Shown here piece by piece: positions 1 to 8,156 of a stretch of DNA of 36,731 nt (its first letter is position 1; every line of letters starts with the position of its first letter). The notes beneath the pieces are model-generated. The model was given only the letters and a program-made list of their open reading frames with translations. It made no database searches and was not told the DNA's origin. The position numbers and the translations under genes were made by a program. The DNA comes from Catenulispora rubra. Its GTDB lineage: Bacteria > Actinomycetota > Actinomycetes > Streptomycetales > Catenulisporaceae. Location: contig NZ_JAACYW010000093.1 of assembly GCF_015356825.1 (NCBI RefSeq), positions 1-36,731 of the forward strand. The letters are read 5' to 3'.

Positions 1-26
1 CGCACCCCCCGCACTACGCTTCCGCC

Positions 27-761
27 ATGACGGCCACACCGCACCTCCACACCCACCGCCTCGAACTCGACGACCAGACCCTCCGCGAGTGGGACGCGAC
101 CGTCCTGAAGTCCGACGGCGAAGGCCTCGTCCTCGACCGCTCCGCCTTCTACCCCGGCGGTGGTGGCCAGCCGCCGGACGAGGGCGTCCTGATCTGGAAC
201 GGCGTCCGTACCCGCATCGTCGGCGTCCGCAAGGCCGACGACCTCGTCCTCATCCCGCACGACGAGGACCCGCTCCCCCCAGCCGGCACCGCCGTGCGCG
301 GTGCGCTCGACGACGAGCGCCGCACCTGGCTCATGCGGACGCACTCCGGCCTCCACCTGCTCTCCGGTGTCGTCTTCCGCGACTTCGGCGCGCTGGTCAC
401 CGGCGGCAACATGGAGCCCGGGACCGCGCGGATGGACTTCAACCTCCCCGAGGTGCCGCCTGACTTCAAGTCCGGTATCGAGGACGCCTGCAACGTCGAG
501 GTCGCGCAGGACCGCCGCATCGAGGTGAAGGTGCTGCCCCGCGACGAGGCGTTCGCCATCCCCGACATCATCCGGACCGCCACCAACCTCGTGCCGCCGG
601 AGCTGGAGGAAGTGCGGATCGTCGACATCGTCGGGCTCGACACTCAGGCGGATGGCGGAACCCATGTCGAATCGACGAGATGGATCGGCAAGATCGAGGT
701 GTTGAAGGTGGAGAACAAAGGCAAGGGCTTCCGGCGCTTGCGTATTGCCATCCGTGACTGA
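27..761 (+). CDS. Free-standing alanyl-tRNA editing protein (AlaX-like), 244 aa
   Basis: Relative of the AlaRS editing domain, predicted to hydrolyse Ser-tRNA(Ala) or Gly-tRNA(Ala) in the cytoplasm. The N-terminal half has the AlaRS second-additional-domain-like motif FYPGGGGQP (41-49). The zinc/catalytic motif HSGLH gives H106 and H110. The C-terminal motif is DGGTH (209-213). In AlaRS and many AlaX proteins this last motif reads CGGTH, with the Cys as zinc ligand; here it is Asp209. I believe Asp occurs in some free-standing members, but cannot check it. The length fits the medium AlaX class. The ATG has no clear Shine-Dalgarno sequence and is close to the window edge, so a longer upstream start is not excluded. 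The gene is 48 bp from the next gene on the same strand. Family call is firm; substrate is inferred. Confidence 0.88.
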   Translation: MTATPHLHTHRLELDDQTLREWDATVLKSDGEGLVLDRSAFYPGGGGQPPDEGVLIWNGVRTRIVGVRKADDLVLIPHDEDPLPPAGTAVRGALDDERRTWLMRTHSGLHLLSGVVFRDFGALVTGGNMEPGTARMDFNLPEVPPDFKSGIEDACNVEVAQDRRIEVKVLPRDEAFAIPDIIRTATNLVPPELEEVRIVDIVGLDTQADGGTHVESTRWIGKIEVLKVENKGKGFRRLRIAIRD

Positions 762-809
762 GTGCTACCAACGTAACTGAGTGTGACTGATCCGAGAGGC
801 GGCAGGATC

Positions 810-1556
810 ATGGCGGACAACGCCCGCGGGCGCGTGAAAGTGGAGACCGGCGCCAAGCGCGTCCGGCTCTACCTGGACAACAAGCTGGTGGCGGACACGC
901 TGCACCCGCTCTACGTCTGGGAGAAGCCCTTCTACCCGACCTACTACGTCCCGGCGAAGGACGTCCTCGCCGATCTGAAGCCCACCGGCGAGTCCGAGCA
1001 CTCGCCGAGCCGGGGCGACGCGCAGGTGCACGACGTCCTCGTCGACGGCCTCACCGCCGCCGGCAAGGCCCGCACCGTCCCGGAGTCCCCGCTGGAGGAG
1101 CTGCGCGACGCGGTCCGGTTCGACTTCGACGCCTTCGACTGGTTCGAGGAAGACGAGCCGATCTACACCCACCCGCGCGACCCCTACAGCCGCATCGACG
1201 TCCTGACCAGCAACCGCCACTTCCGCGCCGAACTCGACGGCGTCGTCCTGGCCGACTCCCCGAGCAGCATGATCCTGTTCGAGACCGGCCTGCCGCCGCG
1301 CTACTACGTCCCGATCACCGCGCTGAACCAGGACGTCCTGCGCCCCTCGGACACCGTGACGCACTGCCCGTACAAGGGCGCCGCGACGTACTGGTCGGTC
1401 CAGATCGGCGACCAGGTCCGCGCCGACCTCATCTGGGGCTACCGCACGCCGTTCCCGGAGGTCCAGAAGATCACCGGGCTGGCCGCGGTGTACAACGAGA
1501 AGGTCGACATCTACCTGGACGGCGTCCTGCAGGAGCGCCCGAAGCCGCGGTACTGA
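810..1556 (+). CDS. Tandem DUF427 domain protein, 248 aa
   Basis: Two DUF427 modules in one chain. Each has the family's L.DG/LDN.L.AD strand followed by a (R/T)YYVP segment: about residues 8-50 (YLDNKLVADT, TYYVPAKDV) and about 118-200 (AELDGVVLADS, RYYVPITAL). HCPYKG (about 185-190) is the typical second-strand motif of the family. DUF427 proteins are small cytoplasmic beta-tent folds of unknown biochemical function. I prefer the ATG at 810 over a GTG at 783: the short lead peptide from 783 is not domain-like, and a purine-rich AGAGGCGGCAGG stretch sits just upstream of 810. It lies 48 bp after the alanyl-tRNA editing gene on the same strand, so co-transcription is possible. It ends convergently with the glycosylase gene. 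Confidence 0.85.
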   Translation: MADNARGRVKVETGAKRVRLYLDNKLVADTLHPLYVWEKPFYPTYYVPAKDVLADLKPTGESEHSPSRGDAQVHDVLVDGLTAAGKARTVPESPLEELRDAVRFDFDAFDWFEEDEPIYTHPRDPYSRIDVLTSNRHFRAELDGVVLADSPSSMILFETGLPPRYYVPITALNQDVLRPSDTVTHCPYKGAATYWSVQIGDQVRADLIWGYRTPFPEVQKITGLAAVYNEKVDIYLDGVLQERPKPRY

Positions 1557-1580
1557 CCGCGAGCGCGGCGCATCTCGCGG

Positions 1581-1616
1581 CCCGAACCGCAGCCCAACCC
1601 GCGACCTAACCTGCGA
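1581..1616. repeat. 12-bp degenerate tandem repeat, 3 copies, spanning a stop codon
   Basis: Units CCCGAACCGCAG, CCCAACCCGCGA and CCTAACCTGCGA follow each other without gaps. The last unit contains the stop codon (TAG on the minus strand, 1606-1608) of the glycosylase gene; the other two lie in its 3' flank. One of several repeats at gene 3' ends in this window. Confidence 0.7.
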
Positions 1617-2739
1617 CGTCGACCGCGTACGAGGCGGAGTCCGGAGCCTGCAACCGCAGCACCCGCTCCGCCTCCGCGGTCAGCGCCGCGACCTCGGCCT
1701 TCTTCAGCGTGTGGAACGGCTCCAAAGTCAGCGTCGCAAGCTTCTTCTTCGCCTCCACCGACCAGATCCCGGCGACGTACCCGCCGATCAAGAACGACGG
1801 CAGGATCTGCAAGTTCTTCCCGTTGTAGAGCCGATCCCAGTACTCCCGCGAGATGATCCGCTGCCGGTGCTTCGCATTGTGCGCGAGCAGAATGCTGTCG
1901 AACCGCGGCAACAGCCTCGGCGGCGCCTTCACACCAGCGTCAGCGATCTCCCCGTCCGGAACGTCGTACAACGCGCGGCCAGCCTCATCCGCATACGTGA
2001 CCAAGTCCGTGAAGCCGTCGAGAATCGCACGCGCCCGAGTCACCTTCAACCCCAGCCACACGGCCACATCGTCAGCCGCAGCCGGCCCGAACGCAGCGAG
2101 ATGCCGACGCACCAACGCAGCGATCGCAGCATCCGGATCAGCGGCCCGCTCAGGTGAGTACATATACGTCTTCGGCCCCGTAGCCGGAGCCCAGTTCCCA
2201 TCCGCCGGAAAGCGGATCAGCGCATTGCTCCGGTAGATCGGACGCCAGTTGCGCGCCTCGTGATACTCGAGATTCGCCGCCGACATCCGTCCCGGATTCT
2301 TCGCGACCCACTCCGCAGCGAACTCCGCGAACTCGGCGGAACTGCGCGGCTTGTCCGCAGCGAACTCCAACACCGCAGTCCGCAGAGCACGCATACCGGG
2401 GTCCGCCCCCTCATTACGCGCCGCCAGGATGTCGGCGTCGGTCGCCTCCGACACCGCCGCGTACAGCGGGTGCTCGGCGCGGCTGACGGCGTGCACCGTG
2501 CCCCGAATGGACGAACCGACGACCAACTCGCGCCGCTCGAACGCGTCATAGACCGACTCCAGCGTGGCGCCGTCGTTCCGCGTGAACAACGAGACCGCGA
2601 CCGCCGGCCAGTACTGCGCCTGGATCGCGCCGATCGCCTCAACGGTCTCGGCCAGGGAGCCACTGCGCGGCGTCAGCAGGTGCTGGCGGGCCAGAAGCGT
2701 GCGGTTCAGCGTGTCCTGAGTGAGTGTCGTCGGCGCCAT
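1606..2739 (-). CDS. AlkZ/YcaQ-family winged-helix DNA glycosylase-like protein, 377 aa
   Basis: Member of the HTH_42 (winged helix DNA-binding domain) family that includes E. coli YcaQ/AlkZ and Streptomyces AlkZ-like (AZL) glycosylases. These remove alkylated or crosslinked bases from DNA. The catalytic QxQ motif is present as Q40-A41-Q42 (GAIQAQYW). Family blocks RGTVH (about 78-82), AFGPAAADDVAVWLGL (about 218-233) and FDSILLAH are also recognisable. The length is normal. The start ATG is 18 nt downstream of the glycosyltransferase stop on the same strand, with only a weak SD, so it is probably co-transcribed with that gene. The QxQ motif supports activity on alkylated purines or interstrand crosslinks, but substrate choice between the AlkZ and AZL groups cannot be read from the motif alone. 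Confidence 0.82.
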   Translation of the reverse strand: MAPTTLTQDTLNRTLLARQHLLTPRSGSLAETVEAIGAIQAQYWPAVAVSLFTRNDGATLESVYDAFERRELVVGSSIRGTVHAVSRAEHPLYAAVSEATDADILAARNEGADPGMRALRTAVLEFAADKPRSSAEFAEFAAEWVAKNPGRMSAANLEYHEARNWRPIYRSNALIRFPADGNWAPATGPKTYMYSPERAADPDAAIAALVRRHLAAFGPAAADDVAVWLGLKVTRARAILDGFTDLVTYADEAGRALYDVPDGEIADAGVKAPPRLLPRFDSILLAHNAKHRQRIISREYWDRLYNGKNLQILPSFLIGGYVAGIWSVEAKKKLATLTLEPFHTLKKAEVAALTAEAERVLRLQAPDSASYAVDVAG

Positions 2740-2757
2740 ACCGCCGATTATCCGGCG

Positions 2758-4443
2758 TCAGCCGTCCGTGGGCGGGTTGATGAAGTCCCACTGGTTCTTG
2801 TCCCACACGTCCTGCATCCCGTTGTCGACTATCGTCTGGGCCCACACCCGCAGACCCTCGGGATTCTTCAGCTCGTAGATGAAGGTGTGGTCGACACCCT
2901 TCTTGAGCGAGTAGTAGTTGTTGACCAGGTCGTTGATGACGCCGATGTACTTCGGCTGGTACGGCTTGCCCCAGGAGTCGTCCACGAACAGGTCCGGCTC
3001 CTGTCCCTTCTTCCGCAGGTTCAGGATGTCCTGCGCCATGCCCACGATCGGGCTGGTCGGCGTGTAGACGATCGGCCCCACCTTCTCCTGGTCGCCGCCG
3101 CCGGCGAACCCGGACAGGAAGCCGGCCGTGATGAAGCGGCTGGCCGGGATCTGGCCGGACATGAAGTAGATCGAGGGGTCCATGCCCCAGACGATGATCG
3201 GCACCGACTTCCCGGGCCCGGCCGCCTTCTGCACCTCCTGGGCGACTTCCCAGTTGTGCTCCATGTCGGTGCGCGGCCAGGAGAACGCCAGCGTGAGGAA
3301 CAACGTAGCCGTGGTCGCCGTGACCCCGAGCATGGTCCAGCGCAGCCGCGAGCCGTTCCGGTGCAGCGCGCCGGTGGCCAGGATCACGATCGGCGGGAGC
3401 ATCTGCAGGAAGTAGTGCCCGAAGAAGTGGAAGCCGCTGGAGACCCCGACCGCCGAGCCGGCCAGCCACAGCCACAGGTCGGCGTCGGCCTTGAAGATGC
3501 CGTTGCGGACCGTCATGTACATGATCGCCAGGAAGGCGGCGGCCGACGCGCCGGCGAAGATGCCCAGGTTGCCCCACAGCCGCGCCATGATCGTGGAGAA
3601 CGAGCCCAGCGAGGTCAGATAACCGCTGTTGCCGGTGAACACCCAGAAGAAGAAGTCGCCGAAGCCGATCCACAGCGCGACGCCCACGATCGGCAGGGCG
3701 AAGGCCGGGATGATCGTGGCCAGCCCCCGCCAGCGCCGGTCCTTCCAGGCCCGCCAGGCCACCGGCAGCATGGTGACGCCCGCGGTCTGCTTGGTGAGCG
3801 TGGCGAGCGCCGCGGCCACGCCGGAGCCGGCCAGCAACGGGATCGAGCGTTTGGGATGCCGGCGGGCACTGTCGGCGAGCAGGAACGCCGCGCACGTCCA
3901 GGGCAGCATGAAGACCTCGAACGAGGCCGCCTGGGAGTCCTCGGGCGCCAGGCCCGCCGAGCCCAGCAGGTACAGCAGGCCGGCCCAGACGCCGTGCCGG
4001 CCGAAGCGGCGCTTGGCGATCTGGGTGATCAGGATCGCGGTGACGACGTGCACGCAGATCGCCAGCGCCCGGATCACGACCAGCGTGGACAGGCCGTGGT
4101 CGCCGAAGAGCTTGAACACCCACGCGTAGACGTAGGGCAGCAGCGGCGGCTTGCGGTCGACGATGATCTGGTAGAACTGCCCGTTCTCAGTGTTCAGAGC
4201 CCTCGCCTGAGTGGCCAGGAACCCCTCGTCGGGGTTCCAGAAGGTGCGGCTGAACGCCGGGAGGTGGGTGACGGTGGCGACTGCGAAGAACAGGAGGACC
4301 ACCCGGGTCCACGACGCCTGCGGGGTGTTCCACAGCCGTTGGAAGCGCGGGGAGTACCAGGCCCGCCGCAGCCATGAGGCCCCCGGCCGGGGCGGCTCCT
4401 GCAAGCCCGGCCCGGATCGTGTGGGAGCGTCGGTAGCGACCAT
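2758..4443 (-). CDS. GT-C fold membrane glycosyltransferase (GT39/ArnT-like), 561 aa
   Basis: Polytopic membrane protein resembling lipid-linked sugar transferases of the PMT/ArnT superfamily, which move a sugar from a polyprenyl-phosphate donor to an extracytoplasmic acceptor. A proline-rich cytoplasmic N-terminus (1-45) precedes the first membrane helix (about 47-63). The first external loop carries the expected acidic pair in NPDEG (D72, E73) and the motif DRKPPL (96-101). About ten further hydrophobic segments extend to about residue 380, followed by a C-terminal soluble domain of about 170 residues. Acceptor and sugar are not identifiable. The gene leads a two-gene unit with the glycosylase and is separated from dxs by an inverted repeat. 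ATG start; the alternative starts nearby are no better supported. Confidence 0.82.
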   Translation of the reverse strand: MVATDAPTRSGPGLQEPPRPGASWLRRAWYSPRFQRLWNTPQASWTRVVLLFFAVATVTHLPAFSRTFWNPDEGFLATQARALNTENGQFYQIIVDRKPPLLPYVYAWVFKLFGDHGLSTLVVIRALAICVHVVTAILITQIAKRRFGRHGVWAGLLYLLGSAGLAPEDSQAASFEVFMLPWTCAAFLLADSARRHPKRSIPLLAGSGVAAALATLTKQTAGVTMLPVAWRAWKDRRWRGLATIIPAFALPIVGVALWIGFGDFFFWVFTGNSGYLTSLGSFSTIMARLWGNLGIFAGASAAAFLAIMYMTVRNGIFKADADLWLWLAGSAVGVSSGFHFFGHYFLQMLPPIVILATGALHRNGSRLRWTMLGVTATTATLFLTLAFSWPRTDMEHNWEVAQEVQKAAGPGKSVPIIVWGMDPSIYFMSGQIPASRFITAGFLSGFAGGGDQEKVGPIVYTPTSPIVGMAQDILNLRKKGQEPDLFVDDSWGKPYQPKYIGVINDLVNNYYSLKKGVDHTFIYELKNPEGLRVWAQTIVDNGMQDVWDKNQWDFINPPTDG

Positions 4444-4475
4444 CGCCTAGCTATGCCTCGCGCCCATGGAACAGA

Positions 4476-4512
4476 GGTTACCTCCCCCTTGACCGTGCCC
4501 GGGGAGGTAACC
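4476..4512 (-). terminator. Perfect 12-bp inverted repeat downstream of dxs
   Basis: GGTTACCTCCCC (4476-4487) and GGGGAGGTAACC (4501-4512) are perfectly complementary around a 13-nt spacer. The repeat lies 28 nt past the dxs stop and 32 nt before the glycosyltransferase start. There is no U-tract on the minus strand, so it is either a U-less actinobacterial terminator for dxs or an operator for the glycosyltransferase gene. Confidence 0.6.
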
Positions 4513-4540
4513 CCCTAAGATGTCCATGTTCTAATACAGA

Positions 4541-6538
4541 TCAGCTGACTGCTACCGCGTCGTGACTTTCGGTGCCGTTGCCGTTGGATGAGCCAGTGGA
4601 CGTGCCAGTAGCCGAGCCATTGGACGCCGCGGCGCGGTCCGCCGCGACCGCGCTGCCCAGACCCGCGACCAGACCGACGACCTCGTGCGCCACGCGCTGG
4701 CCGGTCAGCCCGATCTGCTCCAGCACCTCGCCGCGGTTGGCGTGGTCCAGGAACTCCGCCGGGACGCCGAAGTCGCGCAGCGGGGTGTGGACGCCGGCGT
4801 CGCGCAGCGCCTGGGCCACGACGCAGCCGACGCCGCCGACCCGGACGTTGTCCTCGACGGTGACCACCAGGCGGTGCTCGGCGGCCAGCATCAGGACCGC
4901 CGGGTCCACCGGCTTGACCCAGCGCGGGTCCACCACGGTGGCGCCGATGCCCTGGTCGGCCAGCCGCTCGGCGACGTCCAGGCAGACCTGGGCCATCGCC
5001 CCGACGCTGACGATCAGCACGTCCGGGGCCAGCCCGGAACCCGCGGTGGTGCGCAGCACGTCCATCGAGCCGGCCTTGGCCACCGCCGGGATGTCCTCGC
5101 AGACCGTGCCCTTGGAGAAGCGGACCATGGTCGGCGCGTCGGCGACGTCCAGCGCCTCGCGCAGCTGGGCCCGCAGCTGGGAGCCGTCGCGCGGGGCGGC
5201 GATCCGCAGCCGGGGCACCACCTGGAAGATCGACATGTCCCACATGCCGTTGTGGCTGGCGCCGTCGTTGCCGGTGACGCCGGCCCGGTCGGCGACGAAG
5301 GTGACGCCCGCGTTGTGCAGCGCGGCGTCCATCAGGACCTGGTCGAAGGCGCGGTTGAGGAAGGTCGCGTAGATCGCCACCACCGGGTGCAGGCCGGCGA
5401 AGGCCATGCCGCAGGCGGAGGTGACCGCGTGCTGCTCGGCGATGCCGACGTCGAAGATCCGGTCCGGGTGCCGCTCGGCGAACCTGGCCAGGCCCACCGG
5501 GTGCAGCATGGCCGCGGTGATGCCGACCACGTCGTCGCGCTCGGCGCCGACCTTCACCATCTCGTCGGCGAACACCGAGGTCCAGGAGGTCCCGGAGGGG
5601 ACCAGCGGCTGCCCGGTCTCCGGGTCGCTGTCCACGGCGACCTGGTGCAGCTGGTCGTTGACGTTGTTGCGGGCGGCCGGGTAGCCCTCGCCCTTGCGGG
5701 TGATCGCGTGCACGATCACCGGGCCGTGGTAGTGCCGGGCCCGGCGCAGCGCGGCCTCCATGCCGGCCAGGTCGTGGCCGTCGACCGGGCCGACGTACTT
5801 CAGACCCAGGTCCTCGAACATCCCCTGCGGGGCGACGATGTCCTTCAGGCCCTTCTTGACGCCGTGCAGCGCCTCGTACAACGGAGCGCCGATGACCGGG
5901 GTGCGGCCGAGCATGCCGCGGCCCCACTCCAGGAAGCGCTCGTAGCCCTGGGTGGTGCGCAGGGTCGCCAGGTGGTCGGCCAGGCCGCCGATGGTCGGGG
6001 AGTAGGAGCGCTCGTTGTCGTTGACCACGATGATCACCGGGCGGTCCTTGGCCGCGGCGATGTTGTTCAGCGCCTCCCAGGCCATGCCGCCGGTCAGCGC
6101 GCCGTCCCCGATCACCGCCACGACCTGGCGGTCGGTGACGCCGCGCACCTGGTGCGCCTTGGCGATGCCGTCGGCGTAGGCCAGCGCGGTGGAGGCGTGC
6201 GAGTTCTCGATCACGTCGTGCTCGGACTCCGCGCGCGCCGGGTAGCCGGACAGGCCGCCGGAGTGCCGCAGCGCGGAGAAGTCCTGGCGGCCGGTGAGGA
6301 GTTTGTGCACGTAGGCCTGGTGGCCCACGTCCCACAGGATGGTGTCCTTGGGCGAGTCGAAGACCCGGTGCAGAGCGATGGTGAGCTCCACCACCCCCAG
6401 GTTCGGGCCGATGTGCCCGCTCGTCTTCGCCACGGTCGGGATCAGGTAAGCACGGATCTCCGCGGCCAGCTCGACGAGCTGCTCGGAGCTGAGCTTGTCC
6501 AGATCGCGCGGACCCTGGATCGCCTCCAGCAGTGCCAC
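4541..6538 (-). CDS. dxs: 1-deoxy-D-xylulose-5-phosphate synthase, 665 aa
   Basis: Thiamine-diphosphate enzyme that condenses pyruvate with glyceraldehyde-3-phosphate, the first committed step of the MEP isoprenoid pathway. All family blocks are present: SGHIGPNLG (about 40-48), WDVGHQAY (about 69-76), the ThDP/Mg motif GDGALTGGMAWEALNN (from about 144), the glutamate-containing GIAEQHAV block, and the DRAG motif followed by TGNDGASHNG. The C-terminal transketolase domain is complete. About 30 extra C-terminal residues are Ser/Gly/Asn/Ala-rich and non-conserved. I place the start at the GTG of 6538 because AAGGAGGAT lies 3 nt upstream and the following residues (ALLEAIQGPRDL) match the usual Dxs N-terminus. 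The in-frame ATG at 6553 would place this SD inside the gene and has none of its own. Confidence 0.96.
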   Translation of the reverse strand: MALLEAIQGPRDLDKLSSEQLVELAAEIRAYLIPTVAKTSGHIGPNLGVVELTIALHRVFDSPKDTILWDVGHQAYVHKLLTGRQDFSALRHSGGLSGYPARAESEHDVIENSHASTALAYADGIAKAHQVRGVTDRQVVAVIGDGALTGGMAWEALNNIAAAKDRPVIIVVNDNERSYSPTIGGLADHLATLRTTQGYERFLEWGRGMLGRTPVIGAPLYEALHGVKKGLKDIVAPQGMFEDLGLKYVGPVDGHDLAGMEAALRRARHYHGPVIVHAITRKGEGYPAARNNVNDQLHQVAVDSDPETGQPLVPSGTSWTSVFADEMVKVGAERDDVVGITAAMLHPVGLARFAERHPDRIFDVGIAEQHAVTSACGMAFAGLHPVVAIYATFLNRAFDQVLMDAALHNAGVTFVADRAGVTGNDGASHNGMWDMSIFQVVPRLRIAAPRDGSQLRAQLREALDVADAPTMVRFSKGTVCEDIPAVAKAGSMDVLRTTAGSGLAPDVLIVSVGAMAQVCLDVAERLADQGIGATVVDPRWVKPVDPAVLMLAAEHRLVVTVEDNVRVGGVGCVVAQALRDAGVHTPLRDFGVPAEFLDHANRGEVLEQIGLTGQRVAHEVVGLVAGLGSAVAADRAAASNGSATGTSTGSSNGNGTESHDAVAVS

Positions 6539-6541
6539 CCG

Positions 6542-6550
6542 ATCCTCCTT
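6542..6550 (-). promoter_or_regulatory. Ribosome binding site that fixes the dxs start
   Basis: AAGGAGGAT on the minus strand, ending 3 nt before the GTG at 6538 (5 nt from the AGGAGG core). This near-perfect anti-16S match argues for GTG initiation and against the in-frame ATG at 6553, whose codons overlap this motif. Confidence 0.75.
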
Positions 6551-6712
6551 CATTGTGAACGTGAACAGTTGAACTTGGAACAACACTCCTGGCTTCCAGT
6601 TATACGGCAGAGAGTCTAAGCCTGGCCCTCGCGCCGCCCTGGCGCTTCCCGTCGCCTTCTACATGATCTTCACACGGCCCGCTCAGGGTGTTCGCAACGG
6701 TGCGAACGCGGG

Positions 6713-6749
6713 TTCGGCGCCGCCCCTGGCACGGCAGGGCGGCGCCGAA
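6713..6749 (-). terminator. 13-bp perfect stem-loop downstream of the DUF1501 gene
   Basis: TTCGGCGCCGCCC (6713-6725) pairs perfectly with GGGCGGCGCCGAA (6737-6749) around an 11-nt loop, 45 nt after the DUF1501 stop. A second small hairpin (GTTCGCA/TGCGAAC, 6690-6707) follows. No U-run is seen. Likely terminator for the DUF1800-DUF1501 transcript. Confidence 0.65.
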
Positions 6750-6774
6750 GCGCTGGGGAGGCGCGCCGAAGCGC
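6742..6774. repeat. 21-bp period direct repeat in the DUF1501 3' flank
   Basis: GCGCCGAAGCGC occurs at 6742-6753 and again at 6763-6774. The first copy overlaps the right arm of the hairpin. It lies about 20 bp after the DUF1501 stop codon. Confidence 0.5.
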
Positions 6775-6794
6775 GGTGGGGCAGCTGCGGACTG

Positions 6795-8084
6795 TTACAG
6801 GAAGGCGATGCGGGGCTGATCCTGGCCGAGGATCTGCGCCGGATCCGCGCCGAGCACCTTGTCCAGCAGAGTCGCGTAGACGCTGCGGAAGTCGGTGCTG
6901 AACTTCAGGTCGCCCTTGTCCAGGTCGGTGAGCGAGGGCTGCTCGCCGTAGAAGCCGCCGTTCACCGGCTCGCCGATGACCAGGACCGGACCGGCCGTGC
7001 CGTGGTCGGTGCCCTGGTTGGCGTTGGCGTGCACGCGGCGGCCGAACTCGGTGTAGAGAACGGTGACCACATCTTTGCCATGTGGACCGCCAGTGATCGA
7101 GTTCTGGAAGTCCACGACCGCCTTGTCGACCTCGCCCCAGAGCGTCGACTGCGTGCCCTTCTCGGCACTGTGCGTGTCGAAGCCGCCGAGGCTGACGCTG
7201 TAGACGCGAGTGGGGACCGAAGCGTTGATGCACTCGGCGACGATGTCGAGCTGTTGAGAGAGTGCTGAGGTTTTGGCGGCCTTGCCTGCCTTGGCGGTAC
7301 CGGCGGCGTTCTTCGCCGAGGCCAGCGCCGGGCTGAAGGTCTTCGCGACGGTGAACAGGTCGGCGACGTCGCGCGCGGCGTAGGCGGCCAGCGTGGAGTC
7401 CTGCGCCGAGGGCTGTCCCAGGCCCATGAAGCCGGTGTCCAGCGGACCGGGCTTGGGCAGCCGGAACTGGCCGATCGGCAGCGAGCTCCCGGCGGTCTTG
7501 GTGCCGCCGAGCAGCGGCGGGAGCGTGCCGCCGACGGAGATCGCGCGCAGCGCCCTGATCTGGTCGTCGGGCTGGGCGTCCAGCCAGCGGCCGAGCCAGC
7601 CCGAGCCGGTGGGCTCGCCGGGCGTGGCGGTCTGCCAGATGTCCATGGAGACGAAGTGGCTGTGGTTGGGCTGCGGGTAGCCGACGCCGCGCACCACCGC
7701 GCAGAGCTTGCGCTGCCACATCTCGTGCAGGCCGGTCATCGCCGGGTTGAAGCCCAGGCCGTCGCCGAGGTCCAGGACCTGGCTCGCGCTGTAGGCGAGG
7801 TCGGGGCGGGAGCTGTTGTAGGCGGGGTCGGCGTACGGGATCACGGTGTTGAGGCCGTCGTTGCCGCCGTAGAGCGTCACCAGGACCAGCACGCCGGAGC
7901 CCGGTGCCAGCGGCGCGTGCTGCGCGGCCGCGCCGAGCTGCGCGCCGGAGGTCGTCGGGCCGCCGGGCGTCAGGGCCGGGGCGCCGACCGGGTGGCCGTG
8001 CGACGAGGAGCAGGCCGCCGCGAACGCGCCGGTGGACATGACGCCGGACAACTCCAGGAAGCGGCGGCGGGTCACGGTGTCCAT
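6795..8084 (-). CDS. DUF1501 family exported protein with Tat signal, 429 aa
   Basis: Member of the DUF1501 family, related to the sulfatase/alkaline-phosphatase fold, with no established reaction. The N-terminus is a Tat signal: RRRFLELSG (6-14), then a short hydrophobic stretch ending in AAAC (C25). This could be lipidated, although the -3 residue is Ala rather than Leu. Mature-domain family features include LVTLYGGNDGLNTV (about 48-61), NHSHFVSMDIWQ (about 138-149), YSVSLGGFDTH (about 291-301) and TEFGRRVHANANQGTDHG (about 342-359), an arrangement typical of metal-binding members. It sits 62 bp downstream of the DUF1800 gene, its usual partner. ATG start with AAGGA 9 nt upstream. An extracytoplasmic, membrane-attached location is inferred. 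Confidence 0.85.
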   Translation of the reverse strand: MDTVTRRRFLELSGVMSTGAFAAACSSSHGHPVGAPALTPGGPTTSGAQLGAAAQHAPLAPGSGVLVLVTLYGGNDGLNTVIPYADPAYNSSRPDLAYSASQVLDLGDGLGFNPAMTGLHEMWQRKLCAVVRGVGYPQPNHSHFVSMDIWQTATPGEPTGSGWLGRWLDAQPDDQIRALRAISVGGTLPPLLGGTKTAGSSLPIGQFRLPKPGPLDTGFMGLGQPSAQDSTLAAYAARDVADLFTVAKTFSPALASAKNAAGTAKAGKAAKTSALSQQLDIVAECINASVPTRVYSVSLGGFDTHSAEKGTQSTLWGEVDKAVVDFQNSITGGPHGKDVVTVLYTEFGRRVHANANQGTDHGTAGPVLVIGEPVNGGFYGEQPSLTDLDKGDLKFSTDFRSVYATLLDKVLGADPAQILGQDQPRIAFL

Positions 8085-8099
8085 GTTCGAGTCCTTAGG

Positions 8100-8156
8100 T
8101 TCCGGTCGTCAGTGCAGATTCCGGTCGTCGGTACAGATTCCGGTCGTCAGTTCACG
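8100..8156 (-). repeat. 19-bp tandem repeat, 3 copies, starting at the DUF1800 stop codon
   Basis: On the minus strand the unit is close to ACTGACGACCGGAATCTGT. The first unit carries the TGA stop of the DUF1800 gene (8147-8149). The third runs into AAGGA, the ribosome binding site of the DUF1501 gene. The repeat therefore fills most of the intergenic space of this operon. Its 15-nt core resembles the repeat at 10232-10311. Confidence 0.8.

Noticed and set aside
2260..4377. Very long plus-strand open frame opposite the glycosyltransferase
   Set aside because: Arg/Gly/Pro/Ala/Asp-rich translation with no domain, exactly antisense to a well-supported gene. A typical shadow frame of high-GC coding DNA.
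4541..6538. dxs as part of a terpenoid biosynthetic cluster
   Set aside because: No terpene cyclase, prenyltransferase or tailoring genes lie nearby; neighbours are housekeeping or unknown, so primary MEP metabolism is sufficient.
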